From Aphanothece cf. minutissima CCALA 015 (GTDB taxonomy: Bacteria > Cyanobacteriota > Cyanobacteriia > PCC-6307 > Cyanobiaceae): a stretch of 64,000 bases of DNA. Shown here in pieces: positions 1-8,892 of the stretch. Location of the stretch: assembly GCA_003003925.1 (NCBI GenBank), contig PVWP01000011.1, positions 1 through 64,000 on the forward strand, in the 5' to 3' direction. The position numbers and the translations under genes were made by a program. Numbering within the stretch: the first letter of the stretch is position 1; each line of letters starts with the position of its first letter. The notes beneath the pieces were generated by a model that was given only the letters and a program-made list of their open reading frames with translations, had not been told where the DNA came from and did not search any database.

Positions 1-71
1 GTGGAGGTGACCCACTCACAGAACTGGTTCCACACCGAAGCGCCGGAGCGCTGCTGGAGAGTGGCGGTCAT
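1..71 (-). CDS. psbA: Photosystem II D1 protein, 5' end only
   Basis: The reverse strand from 71 begins ATG and reads MTATLQQRSGASVWNQFCEW followed by VTS before the window edge. This matches the start of cyanobacterial D1, in which FCEWVTST precedes the first membrane helix. D1 binds the electron-transfer cofactors of photosystem II in the thylakoid membrane and turns over quickly in light. Only 23 codons are present; the rest lies to the left. The gene is divergent from the lipoprotein gene at 278, and the roughly 200-bp gap between them must hold its promoter and leader. The call rests on recognising the N-terminus, so the isoform (D1:1 or D1:2) cannot be told. Confidence 0.9.
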   Translation of the reverse strand, partial: MTATLQQRSGASVWNQFCEWVTS

Positions 72-144
72 GAGTGCAGGAAAGTGTGCCGTCGGGCGGG
101 GCGCAGGTGCGCTGGCCGTGGGCGGAAGGAAGGGCGACGGATCG

Positions 145-182
145 CCTCACAGCAATGTAACAGACCATTGCGGGCTGTGAGG
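145..182. promoter_or_regulatory. Bulged inverted repeat in the psbA upstream region
   Basis: CCTCACAGC (145-153) pairs with GCTGTGAGG (174-182). Inside it AATG pairs with CATT around the loop TAACAGAC. The element starts about 75 bp upstream of the psbA start codon, so it lies in the promoter or 5' leader. psbA is strongly light regulated, and an operator or leader structure is plausible, but the role is inferred. Nothing else gene-like is visible in 72-277, apart from a perfect GGAGGTGA Shine-Dalgarno-like string at 241-248 that is not at normal spacing from the annotated start at 278. Confidence 0.4.
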
Positions 183-277
183 CGGCCTTCATGAAGAAAA
201 GATGAGCTTCCCGCCTGGCCTGGCCCCCCTGCCGCTGCTAGGAGGTGAGGTGCTCCGGTCATCTCGCCCTGCCGCCG

Positions 278-652
278 ATGGTCTCGCGTTCGTCGCTTCC
301 TCCCCAGCCACCGCGTACCGCCGGCCAACAGCTGCGTCGGCGTCTGCGCGGTCCGCTGCCCGCCCTGCTGCTGCTCCCCCTGCTGGCGGCCGGTTGCCAG
401 GGCCTGCCCAATCCCGAGAGCCGCCGCATCGACCAGCTCGAACTCAAGATCCAGCAGCTGGAGCAGCGGCTCAACAAGGCCGACCTGCGTCCCGACACGG
501 CCGATCCGGCCGGCAAGCCCCCGGCCGGCGTCGTCAAGTCGCTGACGCTGCGCACCGACACCGAGGACGACCGGCTGCGCATCTACTGGGCCGACGGCAG
601 CAGGACCGACCTCCCCTGCACCAAGGAACAGACCACCCTCGTCTGCGGATGA
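278..652 (+). CDS. Small lipoprotein with coiled-coil segment
   Basis: This 124-residue protein has an Arg-rich N-terminus, a hydrophobic stretch and the lipobox LLAAGC, so it should be a membrane-anchored lipoprotein. After the cysteine comes a short predicted coiled coil (IDQLELKIQQLEQRLNK) and a globular tail. The tail carries two cysteines near the end ([14 protein letters not shown]), which could form a disulfide. The ATG at 278 gives a normal signal peptide; a GTG at 245 in the same frame is possible. The stop overlaps the ATG of the next gene (ATGA), so the two are probably co-translated. Function unknown. Confidence 0.75.
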   Translation: MVSRSSLPPQPPRTAGQQLRRRLRGPLPALLLLPLLAAGCQGLPNPESRRIDQLELKIQQLEQRLNKADLRPDTADPAGKPPAGVVKSLTLRTDTEDDRLRIYWADGSRTDLPCTKEQTTLVCG

Positions 653-1080
653 CCATGACCTCCCCTTCCCTGCGGCCCCTGCTGGCCTGCCTGGCCCTGC
701 TGGTGGCCGTCCCCCTGGTGGGGGCCTCCCCGGCCCGGGCCCAGATGACCCAGGAGCAGGCCTTCCAGCGGGGCCGCGCCGCCAACCTGGCCCGGATGCG
801 GGCCGAGGTGATCAACGGCGGCCTCGGGGTCTACCGGCCCGCGCTCTGCATGTACGAGCGCAGCGGCGGCAGCTGCCTGGTGCGCGCCGATGCCGAAGGT
901 TTCCTGTTCCGCTTCTACGGCGGCGTGCCCGGTTGGGCCCAGCTCGGCCTGCCGCCATCGGTGGAAACGGAGATCCTCGTCGCCCCGGATGGCCGCAGCG
1001 TCCTGAACGTCCTCTACAACGGCGTGCCCCGCTCCCAGCCCGCCGCCGCCGGCCAGCCCCAGGTTCAGCCGGGGCTCTGA
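649..1080 (+). CDS. Secreted protein of unknown function
   Basis: This 143-residue protein starts [20 protein letters not shown] and has a cleavable-type signal peptide ending near ARA-Q. The mature part contains two cysteines ([14 protein letters not shown]), likely disulfide-bonded outside the cytoplasm, and a Pro/Ala/Gln-rich tail. The start overlaps the stop of the upstream lipoprotein in ATGA, suggesting a two-gene operon for envelope proteins. The same frame stays open upstream to 202, but that part is a high-GC shadow of the lipoprotein gene. The last 16 bp overlap the 3' end of the convergent aspartoacylase gene. I do not recognise the family. Confidence 0.75.
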   Translation: MTMTSPSLRPLLACLALLVAVPLVGASPARAQMTQEQAFQRGRAANLARMRAEVINGGLGVYRPALCMYERSGGSCLVRADAEGFLFRFYGGVPGWAQLGLPPSVETEILVAPDGRSVLNVLYNGVPRSQPAAAGQPQVQPGL

Positions 1081-2024
1081 AGGTTGCGGGCCAGGTCGGC
1101 CAGGGCCCGGCCCCAGCCCGGCTCCACCGGCCAAGACTCCCGCCGGGTGAGGCTGAGGGCGATGCCCTTCTCGCCGTAGGCCGCCTCGTTAATGAACACG
1201 GCCCAGACGGGGCCGATCTCCTGGTCTTCCCGCGGGTGGAAGGGAATCGTGGCGCCCTCGGCCGTCAGGAACAGGGGGTCGCCGGCGGCGATCGGCTGCC
1301 AGTCGCGGCCCTGGCGCTGGGGATGCACCACCGCCGCCGGGGAGCCGTCGCCATGGCGCGGCAGATCGAGGCTGCCCAGGTGCCGGTGCACCAGCAGCCG
1401 GTCGGGCTGGCGCAGGGTTCCGCTGCGGGCCTCCGCCAGCACCTCCAGGGCCGCCTCGAGGGCGAGCTGGCTCTGGAGGCAGATCGGCGCCTGGATCACG
1501 CCCTGGGGTACCGGACCCACCTCCACCACCAGCCCACAGGGCCAGCGCTCCACCAGGTAGCCGGTCTGGGCCCGGTCCTGTTCATGCAGGTAGATCGGCA
1601 GGCCAAGGCGCTGCTGGATGCCCGCCGCCAGGGCCAGATCGGCCGGCCGCCGGCCATAGACCACCAGGCTGTTGCCCATGGCGGCCGTGGTGCTGTGCAG
1701 GTCGAGGGCCACCAGACAGGGGGCGCTGCCGCCGGGCCCGTGGCGGGCCAGCAGTTCCCGGGCCCGCTCCAGTTCCCGGTTCCCCGGCCCGGGGGCGGCC
1801 AGCAGGTCGGGCACGAAGCTGCGGTTGAGGTCCTGGTCGAGGTAGCGCACCCCGGCGGCATGGGCGGCGGGGTTGCCCAGCACCAGCTCCAGGGCCAGGC
1901 CGCTGCTGCGCAGCAGCGCCGGGTGCCGTCGCCAGGCCTCCAGCAGCCAGGGCGCGTTGCGCTCGTTGCCGTGGGTGCCCCCCACCACCATCACCCGGCC
2001 CGCCACCATCGCCTGCTCGCTCAC
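1065..2024 (-). CDS. aspA: Aspartoacylase / succinylglutamate desuccinylase family zinc amidohydrolase
   Basis: The 319-residue protein carries the hallmarks of the AspA/AstE family. These are the zinc-binding GGTHGNE motif with H18 and E21, the YLDQDLNR motif (residues about 62-69), and DLHST with the third zinc ligand. The family removes acyl groups from N-acyl amino acids; cyanobacterial members are annotated as probable N-acetylaspartate or N-acyl-aromatic amino acid deacylases. The true substrate here is unknown. Length matches the family. The protein is cytoplasmic, with no signal peptide. It diverges from the GS-HQR gene with only 39 bp between starts, so promoters must be compact or overlapping. 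Confidence 0.85.
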   Translation of the reverse strand: MSEQAMVAGRVMVVGGTHGNERNAPWLLEAWRRHPALLRSSGLALELVLGNPAAHAAGVRYLDQDLNRSFVPDLLAAPGPGNRELERARELLARHGPGGSAPCLVALDLHSTTAAMGNSLVVYGRRPADLALAAGIQQRLGLPIYLHEQDRAQTGYLVERWPCGLVVEVGPVPQGVIQAPICLQSQLALEAALEVLAEARSGTLRQPDRLLVHRHLGSLDLPRHGDGSPAAVVHPQRQGRDWQPIAAGDPLFLTAEGATIPFHPREDQEIGPVWAVFINEAAYGEKGIALSLTRRESWPVEPGWGRALADLARNLQSPG

Positions 2025-2063
2025 AGGCCCCAGCCTGGCGCAGAGTCAGGGCAGCGAACCGTG

Positions 2064-3062
2064 ATGTCCATGGCCCCGCCCGCCGCGCTGGTGCGCTCCG
2101 CCCGGCAGCTCTGGCAGTGCCAGTGGCGCCTGCTGATGGGCGGGCTCGGCCCCGCCGACGGCCAGGGCCGCTACCGCCGGCCGGCCGGGGCCTTCACCGC
2201 CCTGCCGCCGGTGCCGGAGGACGCCGCCGAGGCCGGCAGCCACGTGCTGATCGTGGGCCGCAGCTGCCCCTGGGCCCATCGGGCCTGGATCACCTGGAGC
2301 CTGCGGGGCCTGGCCCCGATGGTCGACACGGTGGTGGTGGTCCCCGATCCGGACGCCGGTCGCTGGCGGTTCAGCGAGCCCTTCGAGGGCTGCGCGACCC
2401 TGCTCGAGCTCTACCGCCGCTGCGGCGCCGATCCCCGCGCCCGGGCCACCGTGCCGGCCCTCTATTCGCGGCGAACGGGGACGATCCTGGTGAACGAGAG
2501 CGCCCGCCTGATCGAGCTGCTCAACGCCTGGCCCGCTGCGCCCGAAGCTCCGGACCTGGCCCCGCCGGCGGACCTGCCGGCCATCACCGCCTGGCGGGAG
2601 CGCCTGCAGGGGGATGTCAACGATGGGGTGTACCGCTGTGGCTTCGCCCGCAACCAGACGGCCTACGACGAGGCCGAGGCGGCCCTGTTCGCCGCCCTCG
2701 GGGCGGTGGAGGCGGCCCTCGCCGCCGGCGGAGAGAGCGGCGGCTGGCTCTGCGGCGGCGCCGGGCCCAGCCTGGCGGATGTGGTGCTCTTCCCCACCCT
2801 GATCCGCATGGAGCTGGTCTACGCCCCCCTGTTCGGCTGCAGCCGCCGGCCCCTCTGGCAGCTGCCGAGGCTGTGGGACTGGCGGCGCCGCTTCCACGGC
2901 CTCGAAGGGGTGGCCGCCACCTGCTTCCCGGACGCCTGGAGGACCGACTACTTCGGGGCCCTGTTCCCCCTTCACCCCTCCGGCATCGTCCCGGCGGGAC
3001 CGGACCTGGCCACACTGGTGGGCAGCCCGCCCCCTGCCGCCCCCGGCGCCCCCTCCCGATGA
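2064..3062 (+). CDS. Glutathionyl-hydroquinone reductase (Ecm4-type glutathione S-transferase)
   Basis: This 332-residue enzyme has the diagnostic CPWAHR motif (catalytic Cys at about residue 68) in an N-terminal thioredoxin-like fold. It also has the family signature NDGVYRCGFARNQTAYD and an all-helical GST C-terminal half. The family (Xi-class GSTs) uses glutathione to reduce glutathionyl-hydroquinones, linking it to quinone or thiol homeostasis. ATG 2064 is chosen; GTG at 2061 is an equal alternative. The stop overlaps the next ATG (ATGA), starting a translationally coupled three-gene set that ends with an ABC-F ATPase. Confidence 0.85.
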   Translation: MSMAPPAALVRSARQLWQCQWRLLMGGLGPADGQGRYRRPAGAFTALPPVPEDAAEAGSHVLIVGRSCPWAHRAWITWSLRGLAPMVDTVVVVPDPDAGRWRFSEPFEGCATLLELYRRCGADPRARATVPALYSRRTGTILVNESARLIELLNAWPAAPEAPDLAPPADLPAITAWRERLQGDVNDGVYRCGFARNQTAYDEAEAALFAALGAVEAALAAGGESGGWLCGGAGPSLADVVLFPTLIRMELVYAPLFGCSRRPLWQLPRLWDWRRRFHGLEGVAATCFPDAWRTDYFGALFPLHPSGIVPAGPDLATLVGSPPPAAPGAPSR

Positions 3063-3733
3063 GCAGCACCCTGGCCACCCCGGATGGCGCCGACCCCGTC
3101 TTCGAGGGGGTGTACGGCCGCTTCACGATCACCGCCGACGACCGCCGCGAGGTGCTCGGCTATCGGCTGGCCCTTACCGCCGTGGCCCTGGGCCAGCTGG
3201 CCCTGCTGGCCCAGTGGCGCCAGCTGGGCCCCGAGCTGCTCTGGCCCTGGCTGCTGGTGATGGCGGCCGGGCTGGGCCTGGCCCTGCGCTGGATCCACAT
3301 CTACCTGCGCCCCCTGCACCGGGCCCTGCAGCTGTTCTGGCTGGCGGGCTGCCTGGGCGGGGTGCTGCTGGCCCTGCGGGCCGGACCGGGCCAGATGCTT
3401 CCCGCCCTGGCCCAGCAACCCCTGTGGATCCTGGCGGTGGGGCCCTACTTCGCCGCCCTGGCCGGCATCGGCTTCAAGGAGTTCTTCTGCTTCCAGCGTC
3501 CGGAGGCGATCGGCGTCACCCTGCTGCTGCCCCTGGCCCTGCTCGGCCGCCTGGCCGGCGTGCTCAGCCCGGCCACCACCGCCAGCCTGCTGGCCGCCGA
3601 AGCCCTGCTGCTGCTGGTGCTCTGCCTGCGCAAGTTCCCGATGCCGGCGGCGGCGGATGTGGGCGACAAGAGCGTCTTCGCCCACCTGGAGCAGCAGCGC
3701 CGTGGGCAGGGCCCGTCCGTCGAAGCCCCATGA
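3059..3733 (+). CDS. DUF2301-type integral membrane protein
   Basis: This 224-residue protein has about six hydrophobic helices after a soluble N-terminus (VFEGVYGRFTI...). Its sequence, with GFKEFFCFQRPEA in the centre and a cytoplasmic tail VGDKSVFAHLEQQ, resembles the cyanobacterial and plastid DUF2301 membrane family. No biochemical function is established for that family. The gene overlaps its neighbours by ATGA on both sides, between the GST-type enzyme and the ABC-F ATPase, so all three are probably made together. The family call comes from memory of the motif order. Confidence 0.75.
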   Translation: MSSTLATPDGADPVFEGVYGRFTITADDRREVLGYRLALTAVALGQLALLAQWRQLGPELLWPWLLVMAAGLGLALRWIHIYLRPLHRALQLFWLAGCLGGVLLALRAGPGQMLPALAQQPLWILAVGPYFAALAGIGFKEFFCFQRPEAIGVTLLLPLALLGRLAGVLSPATTASLLAAEALLLLVLCLRKFPMPAAADVGDKSVFAHLEQQRRGQGPSVEAP

Positions 3734-5673
3734 GCCTGATCAGCCTGGTGGGGGCCGCCAAGGACTTCGGTCTGCGCAGCCTGTTCGCCGACCTCGACCT
3801 GCACGTGGGGGAGCGGGACCGGCTGGGGCTGATCGGCCCCAACGGCGCCGGCAAGAGCACCCTGCTGCGGGTGCTGGCGGGCCTCGAACCGCTGGATCGC
3901 GGCGAGCGCCGCTGCCATGCCCGCACCCGGGTGGTGCTGCTCGGCCAGGAGCCCCGGCTGGATCCGGCCCTGACCGTGCTGGAGCAGGTGTTCGCCGGGG
4001 ACGGGGAGGCCATGGCCCTGCTGCGGGAGCACGCCGGGGTGAGCCACCAGCTGGCGAGTGGGGCTGAGGAGGGCCCGTTGCTGGCCCGCCTCAGCGCCCT
4101 GCAGCACCGCATGGACAGCTGCCAGGCCTGGGATCTGGAGCGCCGCTGCCGCGAGGTGCTGGAGCGCCTGGGCATCGACGCCGCCCACCAGGAGCGGACG
4201 ATCGGCGAGCTCTCCGGCGGCAACCGGCGCCGCGTCGCCCTGGCGGCGGCCCTGGTGGCCGAACCGGAGGTGCTGCTCCTCGATGAACCCACCAACCACC
4301 TCGATGCCGAGGGGGTCGAGTGGCTGCAGAGCTACCTGGATCGCTTCGCCGGCGCCCTGGTGCTCGTCACCCACGACCGCTACCTGCTCGATCGGGTCAC
4401 CAAGAGGATCGTGGCGGTGGATCGGGGCGAGGCCCGCCCCTATGAGGGCAACTACGGCACCTACCTGGCCCTGAAGGCGGCCGAGGAGGAGGCCGAAGCC
4501 TCCACCGCCGCCAAGCTCAAGGGGACCCTGCGGCGGGAACTGGCCTGGATGCACCAGGGCCCCAAGGCCCGCAGCACCAAGCAGAAGGCCCGGCTGCAGC
4601 GCATCGATGCCCTGCTGGAGGCCCCCACCCGCCAGGGGCGGGCCAGCCTGGCGATGGCCGCCACCGCCCGGCGCATCGGCAAGCGGGCGATCACGGCCGA
4701 GGGCCTGGCGGTGGCCGTGGGCGAGCGCACCCTGCTGCGGGACTTCAGCTACGACTTCAGCCCCGAGGACCGGGTGGGGATCATCGGGCCCAACGGGGCC
4801 GGCAAATCCAGCCTGCTGGAGGTGATCGCCGGGCGCCGGCCGCCCAGCGAAGGCCTGCTGGAACTGGGGGCGACGGTGAAGCTGGCCTACTTCGACCAGC
4901 ACAGCGACGTGCTGCTGGCCAAGGACGGCAAGCGCAAGGTGATCGAGGTGGTGCAGGAGGCCGCCAGCCGGGTGCAGGTGGACGGGGTGGAACTGACGGC
5001 CTCCCAGCTGCTGGAGCGGTTCCTGTTCCCCCCAGCCCAGCAGCACCAGCCGGTGGCCAAGCTCTCCGGGGGCGAGCGCCGGCGGCTGCACCTCTGCCGG
5101 CTGCTGATCGAGGCCCCCAACGTGCTGCTGCTGGACGAGCCCACCAACGACCTGGACGTGCACACCCTCAGCGTGCTGGAGGACTTCCTCGAGGATTTCC
5201 GGGGCTGTGTGGTGGTGGTCTCCCATGACCGCTGGTTCCTGGACCGCACCGTCGACCGCCTGTTCCACTTCGAGGCGGGCCGGCTGGAGCGGTTCGAGGG
5301 CAACTACACCAGCTGGCTGGAGCGGCGGGCCCAGGCCCCGGTTGACGCCACCGCCGGCCCGGCTGGCAGCCCAGGCCCGGCCGCCGCCCCTGGGGGCGCC
5401 CCGGAATCCACCAGGCGAGCGACGCCAGCGGCCAAAGCGGCAGCGGCCGGGCCCCGGCGGCGCAGCTTCAAGGAGTCCCGGGAGCTGGAGCGCCTCGAGA
5501 GCGAGCTGCCGGAGCTCGAGGGGCGCCGCCGGGAGCTGGAGCAGCAGCTGGCGGCCCCCAGCGGCCCGGACTACGCCCGGCTGGAGGCCCTGACCCACGA
5601 GCTGGCGGCCCTGGTGGAGCGGATCGCCGCCGCCGAGGAGCGCTGGCTAACGCTCAGCGAGCTGGCAGCCTGA
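3730..5673 (+). CDS. uup: ABC-F family ATPase (Uup-like)
   Basis: The 647-residue protein has two ABC ATPase domains and no membrane segments. Domain 1 has Walker A GPNGAGKS (36-43), signature LSGGNRRRVALA and Walker B LLLDEPTNHLD. Domain 2 has GPNGAGKS, LSGGERRRLHL and LLLDEPTNDLD. A Pro/Ala-rich linker leads into a C-terminal coiled coil (ELERLESELPELEGRRREL), the arrangement of Uup rather than EttA. ABC-F proteins act on the ribosome, and Uup is linked to ribosome or DNA-repair functions. The start overlaps the preceding stop (ATGA). The last 27 bp overlap the convergent hypothetical gene. Confidence 0.9.
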   Translation: MSLISLVGAAKDFGLRSLFADLDLHVGERDRLGLIGPNGAGKSTLLRVLAGLEPLDRGERRCHARTRVVLLGQEPRLDPALTVLEQVFAGDGEAMALLREHAGVSHQLASGAEEGPLLARLSALQHRMDSCQAWDLERRCREVLERLGIDAAHQERTIGELSGGNRRRVALAAALVAEPEVLLLDEPTNHLDAEGVEWLQSYLDRFAGALVLVTHDRYLLDRVTKRIVAVDRGEARPYEGNYGTYLALKAAEEEAEASTAAKLKGTLRRELAWMHQGPKARSTKQKARLQRIDALLEAPTRQGRASLAMAATARRIGKRAITAEGLAVAVGERTLLRDFSYDFSPEDRVGIIGPNGAGKSSLLEVIAGRRPPSEGLLELGATVKLAYFDQHSDVLLAKDGKRKVIEVVQEAASRVQVDGVELTASQLLERFLFPPAQQHQPVAKLSGGERRRLHLCRLLIEAPNVLLLDEPTNDLDVHTLSVLEDFLEDFRGCVVVVSHDRWFLDRTVDRLFHFEAGRLERFEGNYTSWLERRAQAPVDATAGPAGSPGPAAAPGGAPESTRRATPAAKAAAAGPRRRSFKESRELERLESELPELEGRRRELEQQLAAPSGPDYARLEALTHELAALVERIAAAEERWLTLSELAA

Positions 5674-6135
5674 GCGCCGGCGCCGGTGCGGGTGGGGCAC
5701 CTCCAGCAGGCCCCCCCCATCGGCCATCCGCGGGGGCAGGCCACAGACCGGGCCGGCGGGCTCCGGCAGCAGCCAGGGCTGGCGCTGCACCCGATCCCCC
5801 CGGGCTTCGGCTTGCTGCATCGCCGTCGGCTTGTAGTCGTCCACGCTGCGGTGGGCCGCCATCTGGTCCCCCATGCGGCGCAGGTAGAGATCCTGGTACC
5901 ACTGCACCGCATCGGACTGGAAAGCCTCCAGGGCCGCCTGGACGCTGGCGAAGCGCTGGCTGACAAGTCCGCTGGGGGCGCACTGCTTCCAGATCAGCAC
6001 CTCCTCGAAGCCGAGGCCCCGGCGCCACTGGCGCTGTTCCGACAGGTAGCAGTGGGCTTCGGGACCGTTGATCCAGAAGAGCCGCCCGTACTCGTCGATG
6101 AAATGCCGTTCCCGCCGCTTGCTGATGCGTGTCAT
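5647..6135 (-). CDS. Conserved-looking hypothetical protein
   Basis: This 162-residue soluble protein begins MTRISKRRERHFIDEYGRLF. It has a compact, Trp/Tyr-rich first 110 residues (SEQRQWRRGLGFEEVLIWKQ, DAVQWYQDLYLRRMGDQMAAH) followed by a Pro/Gly/Arg-rich tail. No signal peptide, membrane helix or catalytic motif is evident. The balanced composition of the first two-thirds, unlike the Arg/Ala/Pro bias of shadow frames here, supports a real gene. The C-terminus overlaps the end of the ABC-F gene by 27 bp. A shorter real C-terminus cannot be judged without homologues. Function unknown. Confidence 0.7.
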   Translation of the reverse strand: MTRISKRRERHFIDEYGRLFWINGPEAHCYLSEQRQWRRGLGFEEVLIWKQCAPSGLVSQRFASVQAALEAFQSDAVQWYQDLYLRRMGDQMAAHRSVDDYKPTAMQQAEARGDRVQRQPWLLPEPAGPVCGLPPRMADGGGLLEVPHPHRRRRSGCQLAER

Positions 6136-6325
6136 GGGCCAACCGGGGCACTGTCCATTCCGCTGCTAGCCACGGAGGCGGCTCCACCGCAGCCGCTGGC
6201 GCCGGGTTTGCAACGGTCTGACCGGTGAGCAGGGGGTGTGCGGAGACCCACAGGATGCGGCGATCCCCCGGCCCCGACCGTATGGTGTCTGCGGTGAGTT
6301 CCGACCCGTGACGGCCGGTTTTTGC

Positions 6326-6544
6326 ATGAAGACGATCGACGATCACATCGAGAAGGACAAAGTCGAGATCGAATCGGCCAAGGCCGATGGCAATCTCGGC
6401 AAGGTGCGCCACCTCGAAGAGGAGCTCAAGGCCCTCAACGAGTACAAGGAGCACCACCCCGAGGACAACCACGACCCCACCCCCCTGGAGGTCTACTGCG
6501 ACCTCAACCCCGAAGCTCCCGAGTGCCGGGTCTACGACGACTGA
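6326..6544 (+). CDS. cp12: Calvin-cycle regulator CP12
   Basis: This 72-residue protein ends in the CP12 hallmark YCDLNPEAPECRVYDD with the cysteine pair C58 and C67. Upstream is a charged helical part (KVRHLEEELKALNEYKEHHP). CP12 is a redox switch. In the dark its oxidised form ties GAPDH and phosphoribulokinase into an inactive complex. The N-terminal cysteine pair of plant-type CP12 is absent, as I recall for marine Synechococcus. ATG 6326 is chosen because longer in-frame starts add only non-CP12 sequence. Convergent with obgE, with a 7-bp gap. The 190 bp upstream (6136-6325) should contain its promoter; I see no other gene there. Confidence 0.93.
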   Translation: MKTIDDHIEKDKVEIESAKADGNLGKVRHLEEELKALNEYKEHHPEDNHDPTPLEVYCDLNPEAPECRVYDD

Positions 6545-6551
6545 TCGGGTC

Positions 6552-7544
6552 TCAGGCGATGCCCAGCTGGGCCCACACGGCGGCCAGCAGGACATCGAGA
6601 CCCTGGGAGGCCGCCGCAGAAATCACCAGCGGGGGCTCACCGACGTGGGCGCCGATGGCGGCCACCCGCTCCTCGAGTCCGGCGGCATCGCAGAGCTCCA
6701 TCTTGTTGAGCACCACCAGGCGTGGCCGGTCGCTGAGGCCGTGGCCGTAGGCGGCGAGTTCCTCCTCCACCACCCTCAGATCCGCCATCACATCCTCCGC
6801 ACCCGCATCCACCAGATGCAGCAACAGCCGGGTGCGCTCGATGTGGCGCAGGAAGTCATGGCCCAGCCCGGCGCCCCGCGCCGCCCCCGCGATCAGGCCG
6901 GGGATGTCGGCGAAGACGGTGCCGTCGCCGCTCGGGCGCCGCACCACCCCCAGGTTGGGCACCAGGGTGGTGAAGGGGTAATCGGCGATCTTGGGCCGGG
7001 CCGCCGAGAGCACGGCGATGAGGGTGCTCTTGCCGGCATTGGGCAGGCCGATGATCCCCACCTCGGCCAGCAGCTTGAGTTCCAGCTGCAGCAGCCATTC
7101 CTCCCCCTCCTTGCCCTCGGTGAACTTCTCCGGCGCTCGGTTGCGGTTGCTGAGGTAGTGGGCGTTGCCCAGTCCCCCCCGGCCACCGGCCGCCACCAGC
7201 AGTTCCTCGCCGGCGTTGGTGAGGTCCCCCAGGAGGATGCCGGTGCGGCAGTCGCGCACCTCCGTGCCGCAGGGCACCCGGATCGTCAGGGTGGAGGCAC
7301 TCGCCCCGGTGGAGCGGTTCGGCCCGCCGCGGCGGCCATCGTCGGCGGCGAACAGGCGCCGGTACTTGAAGTCCAGCAGGGTCTGGAGGTTGGCATCGGC
7401 CACGAGGAGCACGTCACCGCCGCGGCCGCCGTCGCCGCCGGAGGGCCCGCCGGCGGGGACGTACTTCTCACGACGGAAGGCCACGATGCCGTCGCCGCCG
7501 CGGCCGGCGCGCACGGCGATGCGGGCCTGATCGATGAACTGCAA
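6552..7544 (-). CDS. obgE: GTPase Obg, ribosome assembly / stringent-response GTPase
   Basis: The 330-residue protein has the Gly-rich Obg fold first ([20 protein letters not shown]). The OBG-type GTPase domain follows with G1 GLPNAGKST, switch [12 protein letters not shown]3 [10 protein letters not shown]4 NKME and G5 SAAAS. Obg helps assemble the 50S subunit. I place the start at TTG 7542-7544 (reading [14 protein letters not shown]), because this is where family proteins begin. An upstream ATG at 7640 in frame would add 32 unrelated residues and cross the divergent ABC gene start. The protein lacks the extra C-terminal Obg domain. It is convergent with cp12. Confidence 0.95.
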   Translation of the reverse strand: MQFIDQARIAVRAGRGGDGIVAFRREKYVPAGGPSGGDGGRGGDVLLVADANLQTLLDFKYRRLFAADDGRRGGPNRSTGASASTLTIRVPCGTEVRDCRTGILLGDLTNAGEELLVAAGGRGGLGNAHYLSNRNRAPEKFTEGKEGEEWLLQLELKLLAEVGIIGLPNAGKSTLIAVLSAARPKIADYPFTTLVPNLGVVRRPSGDGTVFADIPGLIAGAARGAGLGHDFLRHIERTRLLLHLVDAGAEDVMADLRVVEEELAAYGHGLSDRPRLVVLNKMELCDAAGLEERVAAIGAHVGEPPLVISAAASQGLDVLLAAVWAQLGIA

Positions 7545-7608
7545 GGAAGGGGTTCGGCCGGGGCACGGATGAGGAACAACCCTAGGATCCCCCGGTTGCA
7601 CCCCTGGT

Positions 7609-8847
7609 TTGGCCGAGGTCCGCTTCGAGAAGGTCGGCAAGACCTACCCGCCCCGTCGCGGCGGCAACCCGGTGGAGGTGCTGCGCCAGCTCGACCTGCA
7701 CATCCAGGACGGTGAATTCCTCGTGCTGGTGGGCCCTTCGGGCTGCGGCAAGAGCACCCTCCTGCGCCTGCTGGCGGGGCTGGAAGCCACCACCGCGGGC
7801 GAGATCTACGTAGGGGAACGCCCCGTGAGCCGGCTGCGGCCGGCCCAGCGCGACGTGGCGATGGTGTTCCAGAGCTACGCGCTCTATCCCCACCTGAGCG
7901 TGGCCGACAACATCGGCTTCGGCCTGCGCCGCAGCCGCCACCGCAGCCTGCCCCAGCAGCTGCAGGACAGCCTGCACCGGGCCACCCGCGGCCTGCCGGC
8001 CCCCCTGCGGATCGACTCCGAGCGGGAGCGGCGCATCGCGGCCCGCATCGACGAGGTGGCCGCCACCCTGGAGCTGGAACCGCTGCTGGAGCGGCGGCCC
8101 AAGGAGCTCTCCGGCGGCCAGAAGCAGCGGGTGGCGCTGGGCCGGGCCATCGCCCGCCAGCCGGCGGTGTTCCTGATGGATGAGCCCCTCAGCAACCTGG
8201 ACGCCAAGCTGCGCACCGGCACCCGCACCCAGATCGTGGAGCTGCAGCGGCGCCTGGGCACCACCACCCTCTACGTCACCCACGACCAGGTGGAGGCCAT
8301 GACCATGGGCCACCGCATCGCCGTGCTGAACGAGGGCCGGCTGCAGCAGCTGGGCACCCCGATGCAGCTGTACCAGTGGCCCTCCAACCTGTTCGTGGCC
8401 CAGTTCATCGGCAGCCCGGCGATGAACCTGCTGCCGGTGGAGGTGGCCGGCTCCGCCCAGCTGCTGCTGGGGGGGCGGCGCTTCCCGGTGGAGGGTCCGA
8501 TGGCCGAGCTGCTGGGCGACTGGATCGGCCACCGGATCACCGGCGGCCTGCGGCCGGAGCACCTGCGGCTGGCCCCCGCCACCAACCGCAACCTGGCGGC
8601 GGAGGTGAGCCACTGCGAGGCCCTGGGCAACGAACAGCTGGTCACCTGCCGGCTGCTGGAGGGCAGCCACCTGGTGCTGGTGCGGGCCACCCCGGACCAG
8701 AGCGTGACCGTGGGCCAGACCGTGCATCTGGATGTCGAACCCACGGGCTGGCGCCTGTTCGACGGGCTCGGGGCGGCCCTGCTGCCGGCCGAAGCCACCA
8801 CGCCGCCGCCGCGGCAGGAACCCCAGCTGCCCGCCATCAGCCACTGA
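7609..8847 (+). CDS. MalK/UgpC-type ABC transporter ATP-binding protein
   Basis: This 412-residue ATPase has Walker [10 protein letters not shown] (42-50), Q-loop at Q88, signature [14 protein letters not shown] from residue 167 and Walker [14 protein letters not shown]-terminal TOBE/OB regulatory region of about 120 residues follows. It belongs to the CUT1 sugar/polyol family (MalK, UgpC, GgtA). In cyanobacteria such an ATPase often powers several permeases, including those for compatible solutes such as glucosylglycerol. No permease or binding protein is adjacent, so the substrate is open. An Arg-rich insertion of about 40 residues (around 105-145) lies before the signature. The start is TTG at 7609, divergent from obgE. 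Confidence 0.88.
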   Translation: MAEVRFEKVGKTYPPRRGGNPVEVLRQLDLHIQDGEFLVLVGPSGCGKSTLLRLLAGLEATTAGEIYVGERPVSRLRPAQRDVAMVFQSYALYPHLSVADNIGFGLRRSRHRSLPQQLQDSLHRATRGLPAPLRIDSERERRIAARIDEVAATLELEPLLERRPKELSGGQKQRVALGRAIARQPAVFLMDEPLSNLDAKLRTGTRTQIVELQRRLGTTTLYVTHDQVEAMTMGHRIAVLNEGRLQQLGTPMQLYQWPSNLFVAQFIGSPAMNLLPVEVAGSAQLLLGGRRFPVEGPMAELLGDWIGHRITGGLRPEHLRLAPATNRNLAAEVSHCEALGNEQLVTCRLLEGSHLVLVRATPDQSVTVGQTVHLDVEPTGWRLFDGLGAALLPAEATTPPPRQEPQLPAISH

Positions 8848-8892
8848 ACCAGCAGCCCCTGAGCCTTCAGCCCCGAGCCGCCGGCAGAGGAT

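Noticed and set aside
68..328. Minus-strand 86-codon frame at the left end
   Set aside because: It covers the psbA upstream hairpin and the start of the lipoprotein gene, has shadow-like composition, and is out of frame with the recognisable D1 N-terminus.
202..1080. Long 292-codon plus frame covering the lipoprotein gene
   Set aside because: Only its 3' part (649-1080) has protein-like features with a signal peptide. The 5' part is out of frame with the clear lipobox protein at 278-652.
7545..7640. ATG at 7640 as the obgE start
   Set aside because: It adds 32 residues that do not resemble Obg and overlaps the divergent ABC gene start. TTG 7544 gives the normal N-terminus.
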